NCBI RefSeq assembly: GCF_004138335.1
Contig: NZ_RYFW01000003.1
Span: 186,001-250,000 of the forward strand
Length of the DNA: 64,000 bases
Direction: 5' to 3'
DNA from: Peristeroidobacter agariperforans
Lineage (GTDB): Bacteria; Pseudomonadota; Gammaproteobacteria; Steroidobacterales; Steroidobacteraceae
Positions 26,731 to 34,899 of the stretch are shown one piece after another. Below the pieces are notes generated by a model that was given only the letters and a program-made list of their open reading frames with translations, ran no database searches and was not told where the DNA came from. A program made the translations under genes and the position numbers. Position 1 is the first letter of the stretch; each line of letters opens with the position of its first letter.

Positions 26731-27997
26731 TCGGCGCGCTGTTCTCGGCGGCATGGCCGCCGGGGGTGTGCTTGCTGCCTTCGGAATTCCTGCGGCTCGG
26801 GCGGCGACGAAAGCAGCGCCGCGGGTCGTGGTCATCGGCGGTGGATTCGGTGGGGCAAGTTGCGCTCGCTTGATCAAGGGCGAAGATCGAGACATCACGG
26901 TCACGCTCGTCGAAGCAAACTCGACCTACATCGCCTGTCCCTTCAGCAACGCGGTGATCGCCGGGCTGCGGCCACTGGAGCAGCAGAAGTTTGGTTATGA
27001 CCGTGTGCGCGCCGCGGGCATCGAGGTGATTCATCGCAAGGTGACCGCGGTCGATACCAAGCAGCGCACCGTGCGCCTGGATGATGGCAAGCAGCTTGCT
27101 TACGATCGCCTGGTCGTGGCCCCGGGCGTGGAGCTGCGATTCGATGCAATTCCTGGTTACAACGAAGCTGCAGCGGAAGTCCTGCCGCACGCATGGAAGG
27201 CGGGCGAGCAGACCTTGTTGTTACGTCGTCAACTAGAAGCCATGAAAGATGGCGGCGTGGTCGTGATGTCCGCGCCTGCGAATCCGTTCCGCTGTCCGCC
27301 CGGGCCGTACGAGCGTGCCAGCCTCATTGCTCATTATCTCAAGACTCACAAGCCGCGTTCCAAGCTGATCCTGCTCGATGCCAAGGACGCTTTCTCCAAG
27401 CAGAAGCTGTTCGAGGCGGCGTGGCGGGAGCTTTATCCTGGAATGATCGAGTGGGTATCGTTGTCCTCCGGCGGCAATGTCACTCGCATCGAGACTGACA
27501 CGCGCACGTTCGTTACGGAGTTCGGCAGTCATGTTGCCGACGTGGGCAATGTCATACCTCCGCAGCGTGCTGCAGCGGTCGCGGCGCTCGCGGGTGTTGC
27601 CGATCAGACGGGCTGGTGTCCGGTCGATCCAGTGTCGTTCGAATCGACGCTGCAGCCGGGCGTTCATGTGATCGGCGATGCCATCATCGCGGGCGGCATG
27701 CCCAAGTCAGCGTTCTCCGCCAATTCGCAGGCGCGCGTTTGTGCCACCGCCGTGGTCGATTTGCTGCGCGAGCGGAAGCCGGCATCGCCCAAGCTCATCA
27801 ATACCTGTTACAGCCTGGTCGCGCCGGACTATGGAATCTCGGTCGCCGGGGTCTACCAGCCTGCCAATGGTTTGCTCACCGATGTGCCGGGCGCGGGCGG
27901 CGTCAGTGCGCTCGACGCACCCAAGTCGATGCGGGCACAGGAAGCGACCTACGCAGAGGCATGGTTCAAGACCATCACTCACGGCGTCTTCGGATGA
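26708..27997 (+). CDS. fccB: flavocytochrome c sulfide dehydrogenase flavoprotein subunit (SoxF-like)
   Basis: Start ATG 26708 within the cytochrome gene gives 429 residues with a Tat-type leader (SSRRAVLGGMAAGG). An FAD-binding Rossmann motif VVVIGGGFGGASCARL follows. Redox-active cysteines lie in YIACPFSNAVIAGLR and INTCYSLVAPDYGISV, positions matching the disulfide of FCSD that takes up sulfide sulfur. VHVIGDAIIAGGMPKSAFSAN binds the FAD tail. It would oxidise sulfide to sulfur or polysulfide in the periplasm, passing electrons to the adjacent cytochrome. An alternative start at 26678 would overlap more and lacks the leader position. Confidence 0.9.
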   Translation: MRARNQSSRRAVLGGMAAGGVLAAFGIPAARAATKAAPRVVVIGGGFGGASCARLIKGEDRDITVTLVEANSTYIACPFSNAVIAGLRPLEQQKFGYDRVRAAGIEVIHRKVTAVDTKQRTVRLDDGKQLAYDRLVVAPGVELRFDAIPGYNEAAAEVLPHAWKAGEQTLLLRRQLEAMKDGGVVVMSAPANPFRCPPGPYERASLIAHYLKTHKPRSKLILLDAKDAFSKQKLFEAAWRELYPGMIEWVSLSSGGNVTRIETDTRTFVTEFGSHVADVGNVIPPQRAAAVAALAGVADQTGWCPVDPVSFESTLQPGVHVIGDAIIAGGMPKSAFSANSQARVCATAVVDLLRERKPASPKLINTCYSLVAPDYGISVAGVYQPANGLLTDVPGAGGVSALDAPKSMRAQEATYAEAWFKTITHGVFG

Positions 27998-28004
27998 AAG
28001 CTGG

Positions 28005-28460
28005 ATGAAGTGGCTAGTGTGGGCACTGTTCGCATCGGCGTCAGTGGCGTCGGCCACTCCGCCAGTGCAGAGCGTGAGTCCCTATGCCGTGGTCGGCGAT
28101 GCCATCGAGAAGTCGCTCACAGGGCAGGCAGGCGACCCGAGCCGAGGCGCCGAGTTGATTCAGCAGCGGCACAAGAGCCTGTGTGTGTTGTGCCATTCCG
28201 GCCCGTTTCCCGACCCACATCTGCAAGGGACGCTTGCGCCGGACCTGACCGGCATCGGCGAGCGACTGTCCGCGGGGCAGCTGCGATTGCGCATCGTCGA
28301 TATGAAGCGCTTGAAGCCCGACAGCATCATGCCGACCTACTACGGCATCGTCACGAACGGCAAGGACACGCGCATCGCCGAGGGTTGGCGCGACAAGCCT
28401 GTCCTCACGGCCGAGGAGATTGAGGATTTGGTGGCGTATCTGCGGACCTTGCGGCCATGA
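28005..28460 (+). CDS. soxX: SoxX, thiosulfate-oxidising cytochrome c subunit
   Basis: A 151-residue exported monoheme cytochrome: signal WLVWALFASASVASA, heme site LCVLCHSGPF, and distal Met in DSIMPTYYG. TAEEIEDLVAYLRTL closes the fold. SoxX pairs with SoxA as the periplasmic heterodimer that oxidatively joins thiosulfate to the SoxY cysteine arm. It starts 7 bp after the flavoprotein gene and its stop overlaps soxY (ATGA). Length and motifs agree with standard SoxX. Confidence 0.9.
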   Translation: MKWLVWALFASASVASATPPVQSVSPYAVVGDAIEKSLTGQAGDPSRGAELIQQRHKSLCVLCHSGPFPDPHLQGTLAPDLTGIGERLSAGQLRLRIVDMKRLKPDSIMPTYYGIVTNGKDTRIAEGWRDKPVLTAEEIEDLVAYLRTLRP

Positions 28461-28846
28461 AGATTTCCCGGCCCTCCCTTGAAGAAGCGATCGACTCGTT
28501 CACGGGTGGCGCCAGCGTGCGCGAAGGTCGCGTCAAGTTCGAGATCTCGCCGTTGGTGGAGAATGGCAACGCGGTGCCGGTGAGTGTCGAAGTCGAGAGC
28601 CCGATGACCGCTGCCGATCACGTGAAGCGCATCGCGCTGTTCAACGAGAGGAACCCGCAGGCCGACGTGGTTGTGTTTCACCTTGGTCCACGCAGCGGTC
28701 GGGCCCGGGTGTCGACTCGCATTCGCCTGGCGGCTTCGCAGACCGTGGTCGCACTGGCCGAGACCAGCGACGGGGCTTTCTGGTCTGCTCGAGCCAAAGT
28801 GATCGTGACGCTCGCGGCCTGCATCGAGGACATCTCCCAGCAATGA
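28457..28846 (+). CDS. soxY: SoxY-like sulfur carrier without export signal or GGCGG tail
   Basis: A 129-residue SoxY-fold protein. The core strand pattern is recognisable (ENGNAVPVSVEVES, DHVKRIALFNERNPQAD, FWSARAKVIVTL). Two family hallmarks are missing. First, there is no Tat or Sec leader: the protein starts at ATG 28457 with MKISRPSLEEAIDSF, and an in-frame TGA at 28421 rules out a longer start. Second, the usual C-terminal GGCGG arm is replaced by AACIEDISQQ, leaving one cysteine (Cys122), which is seven residues from the end. It may still carry sulfur on Cys122, but the location is doubtful. Overlaps soxX and soxZ by 4 bp each. Confidence 0.82.
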   Translation: MKISRPSLEEAIDSFTGGASVREGRVKFEISPLVENGNAVPVSVEVESPMTAADHVKRIALFNERNPQADVVVFHLGPRSGRARVSTRIRLAASQTVVALAETSDGAFWSARAKVIVTLAACIEDISQQ

Positions 28847-29163
28847 CACGCGCGCTCGTCAACGTGCCGAAGACTGCCAAACGCGGCGAGATCATCGAGA
28901 TCCGCGCGATGATTCAACACGTCATGGAAACCGGATATCGAGAGGGGCCGAACGGCGTCACGCTGCCACGTAACATCATCAAACGATTCGTTTGCAAATA
29001 CGGTGCGCAAGAAATCTTCTCCGCCGAGTTGTTCCCTGCGATCGCTGCCAATCCCTACATGGCCTTCAGCACGGTTGCGACCGAGACCGGCACGCTCACG
29101 TTCGAGTGGACCGATGACAAGGGCGAGACGCAGAGCGCTTCCGCCGAGATCACGGTGACGTGA
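28843..29163 (+). CDS. soxZ: SoxZ, sulfur-carrier partner protein
   Basis: A 106-residue immunoglobulin-like protein without a signal peptide, as is normal for SoxZ. Typical segments are EIIEIRAMIQHVMETGYRE, RNIIKRFVCKYGAQEIFSAEL and a closing GTLTFEWTDDKGE. SoxZ binds SoxY and in known systems is exported together with it by the Tat signal of SoxY. Here SoxY also lacks a signal, so the SoxYZ pair has no visible export route. Start ATG 28843 overlaps the soxY stop; its stop shares bases with the soxA start (TGATG). Confidence 0.9.
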   Translation: MTRALVNVPKTAKRGEIIEIRAMIQHVMETGYREGPNGVTLPRNIIKRFVCKYGAQEIFSAELFPAIAANPYMAFSTVATETGTLTFEWTDDKGETQSASAEITVT

Positions 29164-29933
29164 TGATTCGGCTCGTACTGTTGAGCCTGCTTGCTTGCGC
29201 GTCGATCGGCGTCGCGGCGGAGATCCCGCCGCAGGACCGGCGTTCCGGGTTCGAATTCATGTCGCCGCAGACGCAGGCGATGCAGTCGGAGGAGACCAGC
29301 AATCCCGGCATGCTGTGGGTCGCCGACGGCGAGCGCCTGTTTGGCGAGCCGCAGGGTTCTGCCGACAAATCATGTGCAAGCTGTCATGCCGAAGCGCCGA
29401 AGAGCATGCGCGGGGTTGCGGCTCGATATCCCACGTTCGACGAGGAGACCAAGCGTCCGATCGATCTGATGGGTCGCATCAATCAATGCCGCGTGAAGCG
29501 TCAAGGTGCAGCGTCGCTCGCCTATCAAAGCGATGAACTGCTGGCACTCGCGGCCTACGTTGCCTACCAGTCCCATGGCATGCCGATCGCGCCACCTGCG
29601 GATTCTCGACTGCAGCCGTTTCGCGAGAACGGTCGAGCCTGGTACGAGCAGCGCTTGGGTCAACTGCAACTCTCGTGCGCTGCCTGTCACGACGATCGCT
29701 GGGGCGCGCGCCTCGGCGGCAGCGTCATTCCTCAAGGCCATCCGACCGGCTATCCGCTGTATCGACTGGAATGGCAGAACATGGGCTCTCTGCAACGACG
29801 CTTGCGCGGCTGCCTGGTCGGCGTGCGCGCCCAGCCCTTCGACTTCGGTGCGCCCGAGTACGTGGACATCGAATTGTTTCTAATGGAGCGAGCCAAGGGG
29901 TTGAAGATGGAAACCCCGGCGGTGCGGCCGTAG
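29163..29933 (+). CDS. soxA: SoxA, diheme-type cytochrome c subunit
   Basis: A 256-residue exported protein (signal IRLVLLSLLACASIGVA). It has two heme-binding sites, CASCH and CAACH, and the cysteine ligands in GRINQCRV and RLRGCLVGVRAQPF. The latter corresponds to the active-site cysteine that becomes a cysteine persulfide in SoxAX. It therefore belongs to the diheme SoxA class. It probably forms the periplasmic SoxXA complex with the soxX product and is last in the operon. No soxB or soxCD follows; the next gene is on the opposite strand. Confidence 0.92.
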   Translation: MIRLVLLSLLACASIGVAAEIPPQDRRSGFEFMSPQTQAMQSEETSNPGMLWVADGERLFGEPQGSADKSCASCHAEAPKSMRGVAARYPTFDEETKRPIDLMGRINQCRVKRQGAASLAYQSDELLALAAYVAYQSHGMPIAPPADSRLQPFRENGRAWYEQRLGQLQLSCAACHDDRWGARLGGSVIPQGHPTGYPLYRLEWQNMGSLQRRLRGCLVGVRAQPFDFGAPEYVDIELFLMERAKGLKMETPAVRP

Positions 29934-30048
29934 GCGCCGGCGATCCGGCTGCGCCGATCCTATGCGCGTGGATGGACGGCAGCGCTCGGCGCTACGCTAC
30001 GCCGGAGACGAACCGACCCGCCGAACAACACACTGGGATTCCGGGTGG

Positions 30049-31173
30049 TCAGAGCGTTGCCGTAAGCCGGCACACGTACATCGTGTGGCTGGCCGAGAAG
30101 CGCTCCAGCTCGCGCTCGATCTGGAACCCGGCACGTTGCACGCAGGCACGCATGTCCTCTGAGCGATACATTTTGCTGTTGCCGTTCGCGAGGCAGGCGA
30201 AATAGAGCGAAGTCATCGTGAGCACGTAGCGAGCGGCGGCGTGCTCCTGATTGTCCCAGTAGGTTTCGACGATATAGAGGCGCCCCTGCGGAGCCAGGGC
30301 GCGCCGCGCGCGCTCGAGGATCGATACGATCTCGGTCTCGCCGAAACAATCCAGGAACTGGCTCATCCAGATCGCGTCTTGATTCGCGGGGAACTCGAGC
30401 GATGGATCGAGGAAGTCGATGGGGTGATAGCTTGCCCGTGCGCCCTGACCTTGCGCTGAAATCGCTTGCCGGGCCAGCTCGAGCTGGCCCGGATGATCGA
30501 GCAGGGTGACATGGACTTGCGGATCGTGCGCGAGGCACGCGAGCGCGAACTTTCCGGTGTTGGCGCCGACATCGAGCAGCCGCCGAGGCTGATGGGCAAA
30601 CACCAGTGGCAGCGCGCTCGGAAACATATGATCCGAGTAATAGTGGTCGAATGCGAGCCAGCTTTGCTGAACCTGCGGCGGCAGTTGCGTGAGACCTTCG
30701 TAGATGGTCTTCCATGGTCCCAGTTCGCTCAGTCCCGCCGGTGTGCCGGTCGTGATGGTCTCGCGCAGGTGCGCCATCCCGCGATAGCAGACATCGGCGG
30801 CGAAATCCATGTTGATGCGAGTCATCTTGTCGCGCAGGACCAGATGCCCGAGCTGGCGCAGATAGTAGCGATCGCCCTCGAGTGCGATGAGATCGCACAC
30901 GACGCCGGCCTCGAGCAGCACCTTCACGCCGTAGAGCGGCACGCGCGCGAGCTGCGCGATGCGTTCGGCCGTCAGCCCCTCTGACCTGGATTCTGCCAGC
31001 ACGGCCAGAATGCCCAGATCCCTCAATGCGAGCGCGGCGTGAAATGACAGTGGCGCGAAGGCAAGCTTCTGAGCGTCGATGATGGATTCGTAAAGCGGCT
31101 TGTCGTCGCGACCCGGTCGTCCCGTCACTTGATCACCCCAGCTACAGACCAACGGCCTGCGATTATCCAGCAT
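30049..31173 (-). CDS. SAM-dependent O-methyltransferase-family protein
   Basis: A 374-residue protein of the plant-type/COMT-like methyltransferase family. An N-terminal helical dimerisation/winged-helix region (about 30-110; AERIAQLARVPLYGVKVLLEAGV) precedes a Rossmann domain with SAM motif LLDVGANTGKFALA, acidic VTLLDHPGQ, and motif IWMSQFLDCFGE. The family methylates hydroxyls of small aromatic or polyketide compounds, though some members act as other SAM enzymes. It is convergent with soxA and not part of that operon. A perfect 24-bp palindrome lies inside the coding region at 30469-30492. Confidence 0.82.
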   Translation of the reverse strand: MLDNRRPLVCSWGDQVTGRPGRDDKPLYESIIDAQKLAFAPLSFHAALALRDLGILAVLAESRSEGLTAERIAQLARVPLYGVKVLLEAGVVCDLIALEGDRYYLRQLGHLVLRDKMTRINMDFAADVCYRGMAHLRETITTGTPAGLSELGPWKTIYEGLTQLPPQVQQSWLAFDHYYSDHMFPSALPLVFAHQPRRLLDVGANTGKFALACLAHDPQVHVTLLDHPGQLELARQAISAQGQGARASYHPIDFLDPSLEFPANQDAIWMSQFLDCFGETEIVSILERARRALAPQGRLYIVETYWDNQEHAAARYVLTMTSLYFACLANGNSKMYRSEDMRACVQRAGFQIERELERFSASHTMYVCRLTATL

Positions 31174-31206
31174 TGCCCGTGCTTGGGCACCTGTCTTGGG
31201 GTGGAC

Positions 31207-32427
31207 CTATCGAAGTGCCGCGAGCCGGCGTCTTAGAAACTCGCGTTCCGCACTGTTCTCGCAGCGATCGATGGCATGCGTGTACGACACTGCCGCCTCG
31301 TCTTTGCGGCCGAGGCGTCGAAGAAGATCCGCGCGGATCGCGTGCAACAGGTAGAACCTGTGGAGGTTGTCGGCGAGGGTATCTACCAGTCGCAGCGCTG
31401 TCTGCGGTCCATCGACTTCCGCCACCGCGACAGCCCGGTTCAGGGCCACGACCGGAGTCGGCTGGATCGCCAGCAGTTGATCGTAGAGTCGAACGATCTG
31501 AGACCAGTCTGTTTCGGCGGTGCTCGCGGCAATCGAGTGTGCCGCGTTGATCGCCGCCTGTATCTGGTAGGGACCGGGCCGGTTGTGCCGCAAGCAGCGC
31601 TGGACGAGCTTCAGTCCTTCGGCAGTCAATGCGGGATCCCATTGACTGCGATCCTGATCCCGCAGTAACACCATCTGGCCGTCGCTGCTCACGCGGGCTG
31701 CGCGGCGAGCATCCGTCAACAGCATCAGCGCAAGCAGTCCTTGAACTTCTGCCTCATCGGGCAGCTCGCTCAACAGTACCCGGGTGAGTCGTATGGCTTC
31801 GGTGCACAGCTCGGCACGCGTGAGCTCAGTGCCGGAGGTCGCGGCGTAGCCTTCATTGAAGATGAGGTAGAGCACGGCGAGCACCGCGACCAGGCGGGCA
31901 GGGAGTTCGCTCGCTTCAGGTATTCGATACGGAATTCCCGCGTCGCGAATCTTGCCCTTCGCTCGCACCAGGCGCTGTGCCAGCGTGACTTCGGGAATGA
32001 GGAACGCCCTGGCGATTTCGGCGGTGGTCAAACCGCCAAGCAGCCGCAGTGTGAGCGCCACCTGTGCGCTCGTCGCGAGCGCCGGGTGGCAACAAGTGAA
32101 GATCAGCCGCAAGCGGTCGTCGTGCACGGTTTCGTCCTCGTCGAGCGACTCGTTCGTTTGCAGCAGCACCGCTTGCTCGTATCGATCGCGTCGCGAACTA
32201 TCCTTGCGCAGCCGGTCGATGGCGCGGTTGCGTGCGGTGGTGATGATCCATCCGACCGGGCTGGGAGGCGGCCCATCCTTGGGCCAGCGTTCGATCGCGG
32301 TGGTGAATGCGTCCTGCACGGCCTCTTCGGCAGTATCAATGTCGCCGAAAGAGCGCGTCAGCACCGCCACCGCACGCCCGTACTCCGCGCGAAAGATGTT
32401 GGCAATGTCTGCGTGCGAAAGCGACAT
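31207..32427 (-). CDS. ECF sigma factor with C-terminal TPR-like domain (DUF6596)
   Basis: From ATG 32427, a 406-residue protein. The N-terminal third is an ECF sigma factor: region 2 [22 protein letters not shown] and [21 protein letters not shown], region 4 [28 protein letters not shown]. The remaining 220 residues form the helical DUF6596 extension ([35 protein letters not shown]) typical of the ECF42 group. Such genes are usually paired with YCII/DGPF genes, as here: its ATG overlaps the YCII stop (TGATG). The extension is thought to take the place of an anti-sigma factor. Confidence 0.88.
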   Translation of the reverse strand: MSLSHADIANIFRAEYGRAVAVLTRSFGDIDTAEEAVQDAFTTAIERWPKDGPPPSPVGWIITTARNRAIDRLRKDSSRRDRYEQAVLLQTNESLDEDETVHDDRLRLIFTCCHPALATSAQVALTLRLLGGLTTAEIARAFLIPEVTLAQRLVRAKGKIRDAGIPYRIPEASELPARLVAVLAVLYLIFNEGYAATSGTELTRAELCTEAIRLTRVLLSELPDEAEVQGLLALMLLTDARRAARVSSDGQMVLLRDQDRSQWDPALTAEGLKLVQRCLRHNRPGPYQIQAAINAAHSIAASTAETDWSQIVRLYDQLLAIQPTPVVALNRAVAVAEVDGPQTALRLVDTLADNLHRFYLLHAIRADLLRRLGRKDEAAVSYTHAIDRCENSAEREFLRRRLAALR

Positions 32428-32777
32428 CAGCTGCCGTTGTGCTGAAACGGCCTCACTTCGATGGGCAAGGTGATCGCGCGCGCCAGTTTGCGGCCCCACT
32501 CGAGGGCTGCGTCGAGATCGGGCGCTTGAATGATGTCGAAGCCGCCGAGATGCTCCTTGCCCTCGATGTACGGCCCGTCCGTGGTCAGCATTTTGCCGTC
32601 CTTGAACGTCAGCACCGTCGCGGTCGACGCCGGGTAGAGGCCGCCGCCGAACACGAGTGCGCCGGCGGCCTTCATTTCGCGGATCACCTCGTTGACCTCG
32701 CGCATGATGGGTTCGAGAAACTCGGGCGGAGGCGGCGGGCCATCGGGCTGATAGATGCTCAATAAGTAGTGCTTCAC
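32427..32777 (-). CDS. YCII-related (DGPF domain) protein
   Basis: A 116-residue ferredoxin-like protein. GTG 32777 is chosen as start because GAGGACCAGGA lies upstream and the family begins K-(H/Y)-Y-L-L. Motifs are [40 protein letters not shown] and the closing IEVRPF. YCII/DGPF proteins are small, cytoplasmic and of unclear biochemical role; some are dehalogenase- or muconolactone isomerase-like. Genomic pairing with an ECF42 sigma factor, as seen here, is common and suggests a stress- or substrate-responsive unit. Confidence 0.85.
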   Translation of the reverse strand: MKHYLLSIYQPDGPPPPPEFLEPIMREVNEVIREMKAAGALVFGGGLYPASTATVLTFKDGKMLTTDGPYIEGKEHLGGFDIIQAPDLDAALEWGRKLARAITLPIEVRPFQHNGS

Positions 32778-32882
32778 TGTCCTGGTCCTCTGCGGTGAGC
32801 AGGCGATCCGATATCGCCTGGTCAGCCTATACGAACGACACTGGTCCGAATCGACACCCGTCCCGGGCACCGGGGGAAAATT

Positions 32883-33356
32883 TTAGCTCTTCAACGCATC
32901 CGCAAGCTTGCGCATGAGCCGCATCAGCGCTTCTACGTCCTGCGGCTCCCATGAGTCGAAGATCGCGCGGGCAAAACGCTCGCGAGCAGAGTCGATGCGG
33001 TTCGTCATTGTCTTGCCCTGGGGCGTGATCGCGACTTTGCGCACGCGGCGATCTACGGTGTTTTCCTCACGCCTGACCAGCCCCAGCGCTTCGAGCTTCG
33101 AGACCTGCCGACTCACCGTGGTGTAGTCGCGTCCGCTCCGATCGGCGAGCTCGACCAGGCCGATGGGCCCGATTCTTTCGACGCTCACCAGCAGCGGAAA
33201 CAACACGCCCTCGAGCGATATGCCGGCTGCCCGCACCATGTATTCATCCCGTTGCGGCCGGTTGAGCTCGCCCAGGATCTCAATGAGCGATCGATGTAAG
33301 TCCTTGAGCTGCTGAGATGAAATATGTGCAGCTTGCACTCGTTTCGCGGGCGGCAT
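32883..33356 (-). CDS. MarR-family transcriptional regulator
   Basis: A 157-residue dimeric winged-helix repressor. The recognition helix region reads IGLVELADRSGRDYTTVSRQVSKLEALGLV and the wing RREENTVDRRVRKVAITPQGK, both standard for MarR. The start ATG 33356 has a strong AGGAGGAACC site. It is divergent from the FAD monooxygenase gene with 46 bp between start codons. That gap contains a palindrome (33370-33390) likely bound by this protein, so it probably represses the monooxygenase and itself until an aromatic ligand is present. Confidence 0.88.
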   Translation of the reverse strand: MPPAKRVQAAHISSQQLKDLHRSLIEILGELNRPQRDEYMVRAAGISLEGVLFPLLVSVERIGPIGLVELADRSGRDYTTVSRQVSKLEALGLVRREENTVDRRVRKVAITPQGKTMTNRIDSARERFARAIFDSWEPQDVEALMRLMRKLADALKS

Positions 33357-33369
33357 AGGGTTCCTCCAG

Positions 33370-33390
33370 ATATGTGCACATTACACATAT
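33370..33390. promoter_or_regulatory. probable MarR operator
   Basis: Inverted repeat with perfect 7-base arms ATATGTG (33370-33376) and CACATAT (33384-33390) separated by 7 bases. It is the only clear symmetric element between the MarR gene and the divergent monooxygenase gene, and overlaps the expected promoter and leader of both. Confidence 0.65.
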
Positions 33391-33402
33391 GGAGCAGGCA
33401 TC

Positions 33403-34899
33403 ATGCAAGACGACTCGACGGATGTGTTGATCTGTGGCGCAGGCGCGGCTGGCCTCGCGCTTGCAATCGATCTCGCGCGGCGCGGCGTGCGCTTTCGATT
33501 GATAGAAAAAATGCCGGAGCCGTTTCACGGCTCGCGCGGCAAGGGCATTCAGCCGCGCACGCAGGAGATTTTCGAGGATCTGGGCATACTCGATCGCATC
33601 GTCGCGCTGGGAGGCGTGTATCCGCCGCAGCGGGAATATCGCATCGACGGCAGCTACGTTGACTCGAATGTAGTGGCGCCGCGCGAGCCTACGCCGGAGG
33701 AGCCTTATCACATCCCGCTCATGATCCCGCAGTTCCTGACCGAACGGGTGATGCGCGAGCGCCTGGCCGAGTTTGGGCACGCGGTGGAGTTCGGGTGCGA
33801 GTTGGTGGGATTCGAGCAGGACGATACCGGTGTGTCGGCGAGACTTCGCTGTGAGCAGGGTGAGGAGCACCTCAGAGTGCGTTATCTCATCGGCGCCGAT
33901 GGCGGGCGTAGTTTCGTGCGGAACGCGCTCGATATCGGATTTCCCGGGAAGACGCTCGGCATCCGCGCGTTGGTTGCGGATGTGGCGCTCTCAGGGCTCG
34001 ATCGAAACGCGTGGCATCGCTTCAACTCCGATTCGATGGAGACGCAGATTGCGCTGTGTCCATTGGCGGGCACGGATCTATTTCAGATCCAGGCGCCCAT
34101 CCCGCTCGCAGGCGAGCCGGACCTGTCGGCGAGCGGATTGAATGTCGTAGTTGCCGAGCGCACCGGCCGAAAGGATATCCACATCGAATCGGTGTCGTGG
34201 GCTTCGGCGTACTCCATGAATGCGAGGCTCGCGGATCGATATCGGGTGGGGCGCGTGCTTCTGGTCGGCGATGCGGCACACATTCATCCGCCGACGGGCG
34301 GCCAGGGCCTCAACACCAGCGTCCAGGATTCCTATAACCTGGGCTGGAAGCTGGCTGCGGTCACCGAGGGCCGTTCGGATGCGCTGCTCGATACATATGA
34401 AGAGGAGCGGCGGCCGATTGCCGCAAGCGTGTTGGGGCTTTCAACGCAATTGCTCGACGCGGCCAAGCGCGGCGATATCCGTCGCGGCCGCGAAGTCCAT
34501 CAGCTGGATATCGGGTATCAGAAGTCTTCACTCGCGATGGAAACACCGCCGCGAGCTCGGGGCTTGCGTGCTGGTGCTCGAGCTCCCGATGCGGTGTTGC
34601 GCGGAGCAGCCGGGCAGCCGAAACGTTTGTTCGAATTGCTGGCCGGACCGCACTGGACGCTGGTGGGCTTCGAAGTCGATCGAAATTGCGTGCCGCCCCG
34701 AGCGGGATTGCGGATTCACACGGTCGGCAGTGGCGGCGATCTCGCCGACGACAGCGGTCATTTCCAAAATGCGTATGCCGCGTCACCCGGCGATTGGGTG
34801 CTCGTCCGGCCCGATGGCTATATCGGTGCGCTCGTCACGTCTCAAGAGATTTCTGCGCTGGAGAACTACTGGCGCCCATCGCCGGATCGTACAGCGTGA
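33403..34899 (+). CDS. FAD-dependent aromatic monooxygenase (PheA/TfdB type)
   Basis: A 498-residue flavoprotein hydroxylase. The N-terminal dinucleotide motif is VLICGAGAAGLALAIDLARRG; a middle motif YLIGADGGRSFVRN and the FAD-ribityl motif GDAAHIHPPTGGQGLNTSVQD follow. A C-terminal thioredoxin-like extension (about residues 400-498) is typical of phenol/2,4-dichlorophenol hydroxylases. It would use NAD(P)H and O2 to hydroxylate an aromatic ring in the cytoplasm. Start ATG 33403 follows GGAG. Its 3' end overlaps the convergent GGDEF gene by 65 bp. Regulated probably by the divergent MarR protein. Confidence 0.88.
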   Translation: MQDDSTDVLICGAGAAGLALAIDLARRGVRFRLIEKMPEPFHGSRGKGIQPRTQEIFEDLGILDRIVALGGVYPPQREYRIDGSYVDSNVVAPREPTPEEPYHIPLMIPQFLTERVMRERLAEFGHAVEFGCELVGFEQDDTGVSARLRCEQGEEHLRVRYLIGADGGRSFVRNALDIGFPGKTLGIRALVADVALSGLDRNAWHRFNSDSMETQIALCPLAGTDLFQIQAPIPLAGEPDLSASGLNVVVAERTGRKDIHIESVSWASAYSMNARLADRYRVGRVLLVGDAAHIHPPTGGQGLNTSVQDSYNLGWKLAAVTEGRSDALLDTYEEERRPIAASVLGLSTQLLDAAKRGDIRRGREVHQLDIGYQKSSLAMETPPRARGLRAGARAPDAVLRGAAGQPKRLFELLAGPHWTLVGFEVDRNCVPPRAGLRIHTVGSGGDLADDSGHFQNAYAASPGDWVLVRPDGYIGALVTSQEISALENYWRPSPDRTA

